Of a stretch of DNA of 64,000 bases, positions 36,839 to 47,255 are shown one piece after another; within the stretch, counting starts at the first letter, position 1; each line of letters starts with the position of its first letter. A model generated the notes under the pieces. The model ran no database searches and had not been told where the DNA came from. It saw only the letters and a program-made list of their open reading frames with translations. The translations under genes were made by a program, and so were the position numbers. The stretch comes from Phoebastria nigripes (Eukaryota > Chordata > Aves > Procellariiformes > Diomedeidae). The DNA lies in NCBI GenBank assembly GCA_035582835.1, contig JAYKAV010001000.1:1476928-1540927 (forward strand). The letters run 5' to 3'.

Positions 36839-38293
36839 ACCATTTCCAAAATTAGCACACTGTGTTTGCACCACATGAATGAAGCTCTCCTGTGATCAAA
36901 TCCTCTGTCATTAAAAGCATTAGACATTTCATACCAACTGAGATGAGAATTAGGTCTTGTGCATATATTAAAAGCTATAAATTGCTCATCTGTTCATCCT
37001 GGTTTTGGAAATGTTTGGGGAATTGCTGCTGTCTTGGAACATAACATGTCTGTCCATTTTACAGTTTGACGAGTCTTTTTTGCTTGATCCTGGAAGGGAT
37101 GTGCTGATACTGCCCTAGGCTGTGATTCTGTCTCCAACAGCAATCTCTTGCAGGAAAAAGGCTTTAGCTAGCATAACAATACCTAGAAACTGTTAAATAT
37201 TTAGGACAAGTTCTTCTAATGTGATGCTGTTTTTTTGTGTCAGCTTTCTGGCAAACCCTTAGTGGAGAGTTGATAAAACAAACACGAGACAGACAGAAAC
37301 ACCATAGTGTGAAGAGAATTCAGAGGAAGTAAAAAGGTGTCTTCAATTTGTCATCAAAACAGATTGTACACACAGGGAAGAGGAAGGGAAGGGGACAGGA
37401 TGTCAGTCTTCCAGAACCATTATCAGCTAGTATTCCACAGTCTGCTTAATTTTTTTTCTGCTACATATTGGTCCTGCATAGAGTGACCTCAGAACTAAGG
37501 AAGTGGTGGGGTAGTTGATGACATTTTTGTTACATCTTGCTTTCCACTTCAGTTTTAGTATTTGAAAAGTCTGCAAAAGGTTGTGAAGGCCAAATTAAAT
37601 TTAGAATAAGAGTAATTTTGCATCAAAATCATGTTTTCTCTTCACATGTGAGATATTTTACAAACAACTCTTGGAAATATTGAAACATATGTTAAAGTGA
37701 ATGGAAGCTAAATAATCATATCAAACCTCAAACATTTGTGCAGTGGTTTCCATTTGCAGTCTGTCTGATCTAGATATTGATTGCTCTGGTGGTGACTGAA
37801 GTGGGAGCTTCCAGATCTGTAAATGTCTGTATCTCTCAAGTAGAGACTCAGCTTGTATCAGATTCACATTGTTTGTGAATTTGACATACAACATGCATCG
37901 AACGATAGGTTGAATTTGTCTCATAAAACCTCCCTTTTTGACAATAATAGACTTGCACAGTGCAAGTTTAAACACATGAAAAATCTGAAGAACTGAGGTT
38001 ATGGTGAAGTTAAGTACTCTTCCTCATGCTGTCATTGTCTTAAGGAGAAATTCAACCATCAACACCAGCAAGCCTGAGTACAAGCCTCCAGCATCAAAAT
38101 ATAAAATTTCAAGCTGTTGGTATCNCATCTGCCATGAGCATTAATTTCATTTGAAAAACAAATGTATCAGTATTTTCTTATCAGTAACTGGAAATTTTGT
38201 TACATAGAAATGTCCAGTTAGTTCTCGGATGTTTAATAATTAAGTGGAGCTGTGCTAACTTGGAATGTAAGTGAAACATGCATTTCTTGGAGC
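36839..38293. other. Unique non-coding DNA
   Basis: No gene seen. It contains one N near 38125. No repeat is recognised. Confidence 0.55.
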
Positions 38294-38363
38294 GTGAGCC
38301 AAAGCCTGTTAAAGTAAATGGAAATGTTCCTGTTTATGTAAGTGGACTTTGGATCAGAGCCTG
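38294..38363. mobile_element. Palindromic sauropsid repeat relic (agccaaagcc ... ggctttggatc type)
   Basis: gtgagccaaagcctgttaaa, then gtaaatggaaatgttcctgt, then ttatgtaagtggactttgga, then tcagagcc tracks along its whole length the pattern 'agccaaagcccattgaagtcaatggaaagactcccattgacttcaatgggctttggatcaggccc'. The arms remain roughly complementary (ccaaag and ctttgg). The G/C positions of the consensus have mostly changed to A/T, as expected of neutral CpG-poor decay. Confidence 0.55.
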
Positions 38364-38589
38364 CACAATCACCTGAGAAGCAATTTACTACCTGGCTTTT
38401 TTCTCTGTACACTGCGAAGACTGTTAGAAATGCAGCATGTAGCGTGCTCAGCTGGCTACCTGGCTGCATTGAAGGGATGCTTCCAAGCTTTGCAGTTTTG
38501 TGTTCAGGGCCCATTATTTTAAGTCATATTTTAATTACAAAGGAATGTGAAATAACTTTGTTTTGGGGGGAATAGACACTACATTCAGT

Positions 38590-38900
38590 ATTTAAAATAC
38601 CATCTGATGGGATTAGAGCTCTGTGAAGTGTACTACCATAAAAGCGATCATTAATTTCTGAGCTGATTCTTGATTACTAAGGCATTAAAGTGCACATTCT
38701 TAAATCACTGTTTAAAATTGCATTTTATAAATCATAAGAGTATCTTGATAAAATTGCTCTAACTAGCACTTCAGAGGAGCATCAATTAGCTCATTTTCTG
38801 TGACACCTTTACATAACCTTTAATTCATACACTCATGGAGCAGCACACATTTCACAAATACTTCCCCTAAAATGAATGCGTATGTTCACATAGCAAGGTT
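38590..38900. other. Candidate conserved non-coding element
   Basis: A homopolymer-poor, high-complexity block rich in TAAT and ATTA cores (gatcattaatttctgagctg, gattcttgattactaagg, gagcatcaattagctcattt) and unlike the surrounding T-rich DNA. Such homeodomain-site density is usual in developmental enhancers but also arises by chance in AT-rich DNA. Alignment to other amniotes is the only real test. Confidence 0.25.
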
Positions 38901-39632
38901 GCATGCAAAATTTTACTATATTCGAAGAAACCTATGGCTTTAAGATCCCTTTAAGAATATAACTTAAATGCGGACCTAAAAATGCATATGCAGAATCTTA
39001 AGACTAAGAATTAGTTTTATTATCGTATCATTGGTTTGATAATCGGGGCAGTTCCATCTAGATCAGTGGGGGAGTCTACTATGGGAAAGGGATTCACCAT
39101 TTGACTTTCAAAATTGATCTCATTTATCCCAATCAAAAATGTATAGATAGAACTTGTGACCTAGGCAGTTTGAAAATGCTTCATGTGTCACTCTGTTTTC
39201 TGCCTTTCTAGTCTTTCAGTAAAGCTTATTGTGACAAATTACGCTGGGATCCTCAGTATGTTCTATCCTAGAGCAGGAGCCCCCTCAAACCTTTTGAACT
39301 TTTCCAGGTGAAGATATTTCCCTTGAGGCTCTTATCAGTGCTCAATTTAGCTATTACACTACTTACACCAAAATATAATCATACATACATCAGAGGATTC
39401 TCATGATAATTCAAAAGGCCGAATTAATTCTTAATTAATTCAAAGAATCTGCCAAGGACAAACAATATATTTTAGCACCGGCTAGTTTCTTCTTTCCTGA
39501 TACTATATTTAGAGTCTGTTGTTAGGCAGAGTCCTTGCTTGGGCAATTGGCCAGGTCAGAGTTTTGAAGTACAGTTTTTCACTAAAATTTGCTCTTATTG
39601 GGAGGCTTATTTTAGAGGGGAGGAAAAAAGGA

Positions 39633-39651
39633 TTTTTTTTTTTTTTTTTTT
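39633..39651. repeat. T19 homopolymer
   Basis: Uninterrupted T19 following aggaaaaaagga. No element body is seen. Confidence 0.9.
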
Positions 39652-40469
39652 AATCACTTTGTTTTCTTATTAGCACATTAGATACTGAATACTGGAATAA
39701 ACGTTAAGCTGAAGTGTTTCATGTGCTGGATCCTACAAAGTGAGAAGACTTTTAAGATTTAAGTACTTTGTTTGCCTAGGCAATATTAAAATCTAAATGT
39801 TCATCTCATTTTGGGCTAGTAGCAATGAGGAAGGCTGTGCCAGTCATAGAAGAAAGTAAGTGAAGAGATTTTTTTTTTCTTTATCCCCCCTCTCCTCCCC
39901 AGTATTTTAGTTTAAGGTCTTCAGGTCATGGTGTAGATTTCTGATAGCTTTAATAGTGTGGTTTTTAATCGTTTTACTGTAGAAATGCAATTGTGTTAGT
40001 CTATTACCTTTAGTCACCTTAAGCAGTAATCATTCTGAATGCATAACTGAATCCCACCACTTACCATTTCACAGAATTAACAATTTATATCCATATTAAA
40101 GGACAAAATCAACAATCATGCAGCCTGACTGCAATCCAGAAAGAGCAGGCATGTTGTTAAAATTTCATTGGAAATCTAGACTCTTGTCTGTCTACATCCC
40201 TTCCACTGTATTGCTATTGATCTAATGTGTGGTATCATTGTAATCTAGGTAATACCAAGATTCAAATTTGCTGAGAGGAGTAGGTTTAATTGGTGAATTA
40301 CTGAGCTCTTGTGAAATCTCTGGCCGCTCATAATCTAACGCATGTCTTCAACGACTCAAATTAAAATACAATTGCAACCAAGTACTGTGAACAATCACCC
40401 TTAGGTTAGTATATTATTTGAACGGTTTGACTCTCAAGAACTCAGTTTAACTATTCTCACTTCTGTTGA

Positions 40470-40540
40470 GGGGAAAGTTCCCATTGACTTTAATGAAAGC
40501 CCCAAGAAATATGCTGCCTGTGTGCACTTCTGAAAACTCC
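40470..40540. mobile_element. Palindromic sauropsid repeat relic
   Basis: gggaaagttcccattgactt, then taatgaaagccccaag, then tgtgtgcacttctgaaaact matches the pattern 'cccattgacttcaatgggagctgtgggtgctcagcacttctgaaaatc'. The cattgacttnaatg core is nearly intact. Confidence 0.5.
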
Positions 40541-41029
40541 TCATGAAATTCAACAGTGTCAAATGCTTATTTTTATGATCTGGACTTTTTAAAATGAACT
40601 ATAACCTTTCCACTGCAAAAAATGTTGATGACTTTTTTTGGAGAGTAATAGAGAGTAAGGAATAGAATGGATTAGTAAATGTTACTAGGCCAGCGCAGCG
40701 CAAGTATAGTATGTCTGAAAATATTTGGTGCTTGTGGAATAATTATTTCATATTTAGGACCATGCAAACAAAGCATATTGCTTTTGGCCTTTCCTTGAAA
40801 TCATCTGACTGATTTGCATTGATGTCATGATAACATACTTCAAAGGTTGATGCCTGTGAAAAGTCCAAGGACACGTACCTTNTGACTCTACTACATATTG
40901 CTGGAGGCCATTCCAATTGTTCCCATTGTGATGTGGGGAGTCTTCTACTTCATTTATTTTTTAACTGTTGATCTCCAAAGACTGTTGTTTGCATCTGTTT
41001 ATTAAATTGCAAACTCAGCTGTGAAAATG
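40541..41029. other. Unique non-coding DNA
   Basis: No gene or repeat recognised. One N near 40882. Confidence 0.55.
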
Positions 41030-41330
41030 GTTTTTATGGTGTCGTTTTATTACGGTCCCATTTAGAATTGGAGCTGAGCACAAACATGATAAATATTTTT
41101 CTTTGTGGAGGCACACATTGTTGGAGGGCCATTGAAATAACATGAAACTGGAATTGTTTGTTTACGAGATCAGATTCATTCATTACTTTGGTGAGGAGCT
41201 GTGAAATGTAAATCTCACATTCCACTGGACAATAACAGCACCAGCTTGAACTCATTTAGAGGTGTGATATTCCATTCAAAGGACGGCTGTTAATTTTATT
41301 GACCAAATTTTGGAATTGGGGTAGCATTGA
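41030..41330. other. Candidate conserved non-coding element
   Basis: A compact high-complexity block with two CpGs near its left end (gtgtcgttttattacggtcc), a forkhead-type tgtttac at 41159-41165 and an ATTGACCAAA-like stretch at its right end. It has no homopolymer longer than 6 and no recognisable repeat. It looks like constrained sequence by texture only. Confidence 0.25.
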
Positions 41331-41486
41331 TATTCAGGAATGCTTCTATACCATTTTGCTTATCTTTGGGAAGGAGAAGGGGTTCTAACTTTATCTAAGA
41401 GTGTTTCTGTTTTGAAAAATACATAGTTTTATTGTTATTCTTTGTTAGCATTCTTCTGTTTCACATTTTCCCATCCTTCTCAGAAA

Positions 41487-41507
41487 GTGTGTGTGTGTAA
41501 GTGTGTG
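41487..41507. repeat. Short GT microsatellite
   Basis: gtgtgtgtgtgtaagtgtgtg: an interrupted dinucleotide repeat. Confidence 0.85.
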
Positions 41508-41949
41508 CAGGGATATAAAGAATGGATATAATCATATTCTTTAGAACCACTGTTCATTTTCTTACATAGGTTTGCGCTTGTGTACAATTTACACTGGTGG
41601 AATTTAATTATTTTATCAATGTTTCGATCAATTAGAGACAAAAGATTTGGTATTGGTGTATAGACTTTGTAAAATAACAGTTTAAGCTATCTAAAGTAAC
41701 ATTTAAGAAAGATTTTTAACTTAGTGACTGAAACTTCAATGGTTTAAGGAATATTATAGAATTGAGTAAATTCTTTAGGCAAGACTATATAAAGCCCAGC
41801 CTGATTTATAATATGCATGAACAAGATTAAAAACAACCAAAAACTGGAGTCTGACCTTATCAGAAATTGTTACCAATTTCAGCTAAAATTACTTAATGAG
41901 ACTAATGACTCAATATGAAACATTTTAAGTGTATGGGTTCTTTAACAAG

Positions 41950-42040
41950 TGGGTATTCAGCACTTTTCTAAAATGGCCTGGTTTATTCCTGTTGTTTTTG
42001 ATCTGGCACCTAAAAACTAGGTGCCCAAAGCCTCTGGTCA
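41950..42040. mobile_element. Palindromic sauropsid repeat relic with an intact hairpin
   Basis: tgggtattcagcacttttct, then aaaatggcctg follows 'tgggtgctcagcacttttgaaaatcaggcc'. It then runs into ggcaccta (42005-42012), aaaac, taggtgcc (42018-42025), a perfect 8-bp hairpin with a 5-nt loop that matches the inner 'taggcacctaa ... aggtgcc' unit of the same repeat group. Together these suggest a single element. Confidence 0.5.
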
Positions 42041-42149
42041 GATAAAAACAAGATCTGTAATACTGTCTATATACCTCTGTGTTGCCACTTCAAAGTATTT
42101 TGCTTTATCCCCAGACCTGACTTGTCAGATCTTAAATAGGAAACCCATC

Positions 42150-42850
42150 AGATTCATTTTGTGACTGCTGAATTTCCTTTTCTATGTTTTGTTACCGTGT
42201 ATGACGTGCTGCTGTTTGGATGTGATATTGATACAAGCAAAGTAAAATCAAAGAAAAACTATGAACTGCTACTGCCCGAGTAGCCAATAGCAGCCTGAGT
42301 TTATCAATGGATTTGACACTGTGCTAACCTTGATGTATTCCAGATAATATGTGTCTCAAAGAGAAACATCAGTAATCTGGATCCTTGATTATTTGGAGAG
42401 AATGATTGCAGCTGGATCTACCTTGTGTGTGGATCCTTATTGTTAAGTTTTTATTTTTTTTTCTTGAGAAAGAAAGAATATTTACTAAGATGTTCTTGGG
42501 GAAAAGAATGCAAGTTTGGAGTATTGAACAGTGGCATATAAAAATATCAATGATGTCACAAAAGCTCTGTCATGAAGACATTTTATTGTTGATGAATTGT
42601 AAGAACCATCTGGGTACTATTCTAATGATTCAGAGGCCTCTGTATGGATGGTACAGATGCTTCTTTTGTTATTGGTGTGATCTTGTAAATAGTTAAAATA
42701 TTTACCAAGGCACCTCTGAGCCGAAGCTATACCATTTTATTATTTATACCTTTTCAGAGGGACAAAAATGGAGGTGTCCACTAAATGTGATGGATTAGGC
42801 TTATAAACAGCCATTATTGCCATCAAACCTCACATGTCAGCTCCCCCTTT
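42150..42850. other. Candidate conserved non-coding block
   Basis: Mostly high-complexity sequence, with 42.15-42.42 kb and 42.70-42.86 kb the most striking. Features include tatgacgtgctgctgtttgg (a CRE-like tgacgt) and gggacaaaaatggaggtgtc. The 96-codon frame at 42406-42696 runs through the AT-rich middle and has no domain. Conservation is suspected, not shown. Confidence 0.2.
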
Positions 42851-45011
42851 TGTGTCTGTGCATTTCTAAGCTAACCAGTGATCCATGCATAAGATAGAAG
42901 GTTAAGAATGTGCAGAGAGAAAGGGGGTTGACTCCAAGCAAGATGTATCTTCTGCTGATTAGAAATACAGCTGTAGAAAGGGGAGAGAAAAGAGTTTTTG
43001 CAACATGACACTCCCCTTTTCATTTCACACAACTCACTGTTTAGAACCTGCAAATCACTAACTAGCAGAGTCACTGTTTCATGTAACTTAGCGCAGCTGC
43101 CTTTTGTTTTCCCAAGATAAAAATCAGGAAATGCAAAAAATTAAACAGGACCAGAGAAGAGGAATAGCAGAGGGAATGAGAGGAAAAAGGTTGAGCAAGT
43201 GACTTCGCGAGTTGTTGACAGAGCATAGTACCATTTCGTTATAATTAAGTATGCTTTAAAAGCTAGACAGAAGGGAAAGCTAACAGAGCTTATTCAATAT
43301 AATCCCTGTCAATACCTTAAAGCTGAAAAAGTTATTCCTACTCCTAATGCCCATGCAGAAAGAGAAATGATTTCCAAAACTAGTAACATATCTTTAAAAA
43401 ACGTTTCCCTTCTCTCTGAAAATGTAGAGCTCATCACAGCAGCTTTTCCAAATGTGCGTACCTTGTCACATGATTTTTTCCCTTTTCTTCATGAGAAATT
43501 ATTTTTTATGCTAAAAGCTTTATGAATATGAAAATCCTTTTTAAACTTTGAATAAACATTGAATACAGTGGGTTTGTTAATTTTTAGTGTGATACTGAAA
43601 AGTAATGTGCTATAGTCCAATTTTTTTGTGATTTATTTCTTGTTATTACTAAAATTAAGTTGTTTAATATGGCAGTGCATAACTGCTGAAAGAGGAGAAC
43701 CGATTAAAAAAAATCACATTTGATATTTTGGAGGAATCGCGTAAGTGCAATGGTGATTTATTTAGGCTTGTTTTTATGTTACTACATAGCTAATTTCTCT
43801 TTTGTCTTAACCAGAAACTGATTGTAGCAAACTATTAGGTAATTCTTATGCACAACTGAAAACCATAGAGTTGCATACTCATGGGCTACAGAAAAAAAGA
43901 AAAAAAAGAAAGGATAGAAAATGTTTGTCGTCTTTCTAAAATATTGTTTGAGAACTTCAAATCCAATGCCACTGTTAGAGCAGCTGAAAACTTTAATAGT
44001 GAGTTTACAAAACTGTCCCTTAGAAATAGGTGGTGAGACTGGAAGTTATGTTTCAATCATAAAATTATGTGGAATGGTATTTTCTGACATTAAACTGTGG
44101 TTTTACTTTAATTTATAAAATACTAACAATGGCTAGTCTAGTATTCAAATGCATTAGTATGCTGGTGCACTGACCATCTCGTCTCTATAAGTACTGTGAT
44201 CTGAATTGCACAACCAATGTGGCAAAGGTCCAGATTTCAGTTGCCACTCCCACTGGGAAAGAAAAAACCAAGCTTGTACACAATTTATGTCTGCAGTTGG
44301 TTCACTGTATACATTGAAAAAAATCTCGTCAAGAGAATGGCATTCAACCTCATTTTGGTCAAATGTAATCTGTATCAACAGCATTCAAAAACGCTTAAAG
44401 GAAAAGAAAAAAGGGTTTTTTTCTAAAACTTACCATTGCAGTGAAGTGGACCTACAAATGTAGATGCTTTTGCATGCAATAATCCAGGTCTGCTCTTCCG
44501 TCTTGCTGTTACCTAGCATGTCCCACAAGAGAAAAATAACAGTAAAATGACAAATGCCCAATAAACTTGCATCTGAAGTAAAGGAATATTCTCACCTCTG
44601 ACCTCACAGTTTTCACCCATACAAATTTCTGCAGGTTTTGATGTAAGTCTCTGGAATTAGCACTTGGGAATGTGAAATGAAATTACTCAAAGCATTGAGT
44701 ATGGGAAGAATTTCAAGTCCCTGTTAGTCTTAACTAGTGTTTTTATTTTTCTGGGAGTTCTGCNTGATAGCCTGATAGCTAAATAGGCAAAGAAGGTAAA
44801 TGCTATGCCCCTTGAATCAGATTTTAATTTAAGATACAGTCAGATTGCAAGAATCACAACTATGCTGTTTAATACTGTATTACTAGTAAAGCTTTAACTT
44901 TACTCTGTACTCATTCCATTTCTGCAAAACATGTAAAGATGTTCTTGAATACCCTTCAGAAGGCCTCAGTCTTGTGGTGAATAACTGCAGGTAGTTCCAT
45001 GCGGATTGTCT
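42851..45011. other. Unique AT-rich non-coding DNA
   Basis: No gene seen. A-rich patches occur near 43.89-43.92 and 44.40-44.41 kb. One N near 44764. Confidence 0.55.
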
Positions 45012-45085
45012 CCTGTTAAAATCAGTGATGGGATATGGAAATTCTGCCTGCATGTATTTTTGCAGGATTAGGTCATGAGGGGCTA
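45012..45085. mobile_element. Palindromic sauropsid repeat relic (tttgcaggat type)
   Basis: cctgttaaaatcagtgatgg, then gatatggaaattctgcctgc, then atgtatttttgcaggattag resembles 'cattgaaatcaatgggac...gcatgtgcttttgcaggatcggg', a second palindromic family with the same attgaantcaatgg core. One arm only. Confidence 0.38.
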
Positions 45086-47204
45086 TGGGGTTTTTAGCCT
45101 TTTTAGTTTCAAGGAATTGAAACATACTTTTAGGTTCTACGTGTGATAAGTGTTTTCATTAACATCTCCTAACGTCCAGATTGTTCAATTTATAAATAAA
45201 AAGGAAAGTACAAACCAAAACAAAAATCTAGGAATGTGCATTGTAGTGGTATTTTTTCGTATTTTGTTGTGTTTTCTGAATAAAGTGGGGGTTTGTTTGG
45301 GATTTTTTTTCATCAGGCAAAAGGCATACATCACTGCACTGATTTGTAGCTCGGCTCTCTTTGAGAGCTTGAAAAATGTTAAAACAAATCCTTCACCATT
45401 GTCTCTTTATGGCCTACAGAGTGAATGTTGGGTTATTCAGTGTCTTAGACCTCCCATTAGCTGGGCAGAATCTGGAATTCTTCTTGGTTATGATTCAGTG
45501 ATCATACAGGCAAAGCGTACGTTTAACTGAAAAGAGAATTTTATATACCTCTCAGCCCCGATGCTGTTACTGATGCATTCTGAATATATGAAGGGGAAGA
45601 GGAAAGAGGCTTTTAAAAAAAGAAGCCCAAATCCAGACTTTCTTGTAATCTTGTAGGTACCAGTGACTAATATCTCGTGCAGACAAAAGCTAGTTAAAAC
45701 TGACTTGAGATAAGCATTCTTCTGCAATGACTCATCTTCCCTAACAATAATGGAAATGTAGCCCCTGTTTATGAGATAGCTGAAGTGCAAATAGTAGTGT
45801 CCATGAAGCTGAGGTTAATTACAGGAAGGACTTTCATGGTAATTGCTAATAAACAACACTTGTCCTCCTTTGAATCTGTATTATTCTCTGCAGAGGAAGT
45901 TAGCTTCTGCAATTTGAATAGAATTTTGAACATTTGCTCAGGAGGTGTAGGCAGTAAGAGGCAGGAGTGAATAATAAAAGTCAGCCATAAAAGGGTAGGA
46001 AGCTGACCACATCTGACATTTTCTCTCTTATAAAATGTAGAATTCTGAACGGGTTACTAAATTCCCACAGATCGTCACTGTCTCAGCATGTAATGTGGTA
46101 TGACCAAAAAGAAACAAACGCCTGCATCCATTCAGAGATTAAAACTGAAAACTAGTCAGTCTGGGAGCGATCATGTCTGCAAAGGGACAGTAAAATATTC
46201 TTTTAAAGGCTTCTAGTTCTCGGGGGTGTTTAGAAAGCTGATTTCAGCTTTAAAGGGTGTGTTCTGTGAGAGATTAAAATGGATTATAGATCCACATAGA
46301 AGTGAAATCGTAGCAATTAAGCTTGGAAACATACTGCTAGTATTATTTTAAACTGTAAAGAAAGCAACTATGAAAGTATTTTGAAAGTTGTATGATTGTG
46401 ATATTAATTTTATAAAAGAAATTAAACTGAAACCCTCCTCTCCTCTGTATCATCCTTCTTAAATTCCTGCCTATCTGCTGTAAAGTCTGCTCCTTTCACA
46501 AGAAATGCCCACAAAGGTCTGTATTGGGAAGGCGCAGAAGGTGACCAGGTCTTAGTCTGTGCTCTTTACAATACCACATAAGTATCTTTATCTTATCTAT
46601 ATTTGTTAAATCAATTAAAAGAACATATGGAAGTTAATCCATGGCTGATTTACTTTTGTAGTGTGACACAGTATGAACACATGGGATTTCTTGTCAGTGC
46701 AGAAAATACAAAGTAGCTTTTTGGTAAATGTCAGCAGGTCAGATTTGTGGCTGTGTGGAAAACAAGTCTCCGTTCTCTTTGATAAAATTATTCAACATTT
46801 ATTTTAGGTGGTTAATGATTTAAATTCCTTTTTACCACAAGTATTACAACAGTAAAACAAGAATGGTATGCAGCCTTTCTGAGAGATGCAGAATTCAACT
46901 GGCTTAGTGACAGAGCTGTTGGAACTTATTTGAATGTTACAGTAACTGAAGAACGTAGATTTGGTGGTCCAAAATTAATCTGCCATAATTCTTAATTCTT
47001 ATCAGTCTGTGTGTAGTTGCATTTTCTTAAAAAAAAATGAAAATTCAGATTGCTTTTGTTTAGGCGGATTTGAATCTGCACCTTTTACCTCCAAGGGGGT
47101 TGCCTTGGGCTGGCGATATGGGACCCTCTTCCACTTAATCAAAATAAACATTTACTGGAGCAGGTAGCAAAATCTGCAAGAGGTGGAGCTATACACCACA
47201 ACCA
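45086..47204. other. Unique non-coding DNA
   Basis: No gene seen. The longest open frame of the window (45150-45530, 126 codons) lies here. It is hydrophobic and F/L/S-rich as T-rich DNA predicts and has no recognisable domain. 45.78-46.06 kb has conserved-element texture. Confidence 0.5.
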
Positions 47205-47255
47205 GATAATTAGGGCGTTCTCAGGAAGTGGGAGATTTAGGCATGTGTTCTCCAA
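47205..47255. mobile_element. Possible ancient repeat fragment with tRNA-like block
   Basis: aattagggcgttctcaggaa, then gtgggagatttaggcatgtg, then ttctcca resembles the block 'gttagggcactcacctgggatgtgggagacccaggttcaagtccctgctcca' found in a widespread sauropsid repeat. The B-box-like part is decayed, so this is not a functional tRNA. Confidence 0.35.

Noticed and set aside
45150..45530. Longest open frame in the window (126 codons)
   Set aside because: Composition is F/L/V/S-rich as any T-rich DNA would give; no domain, no signal of splicing and no Kozak-type context that I can see.
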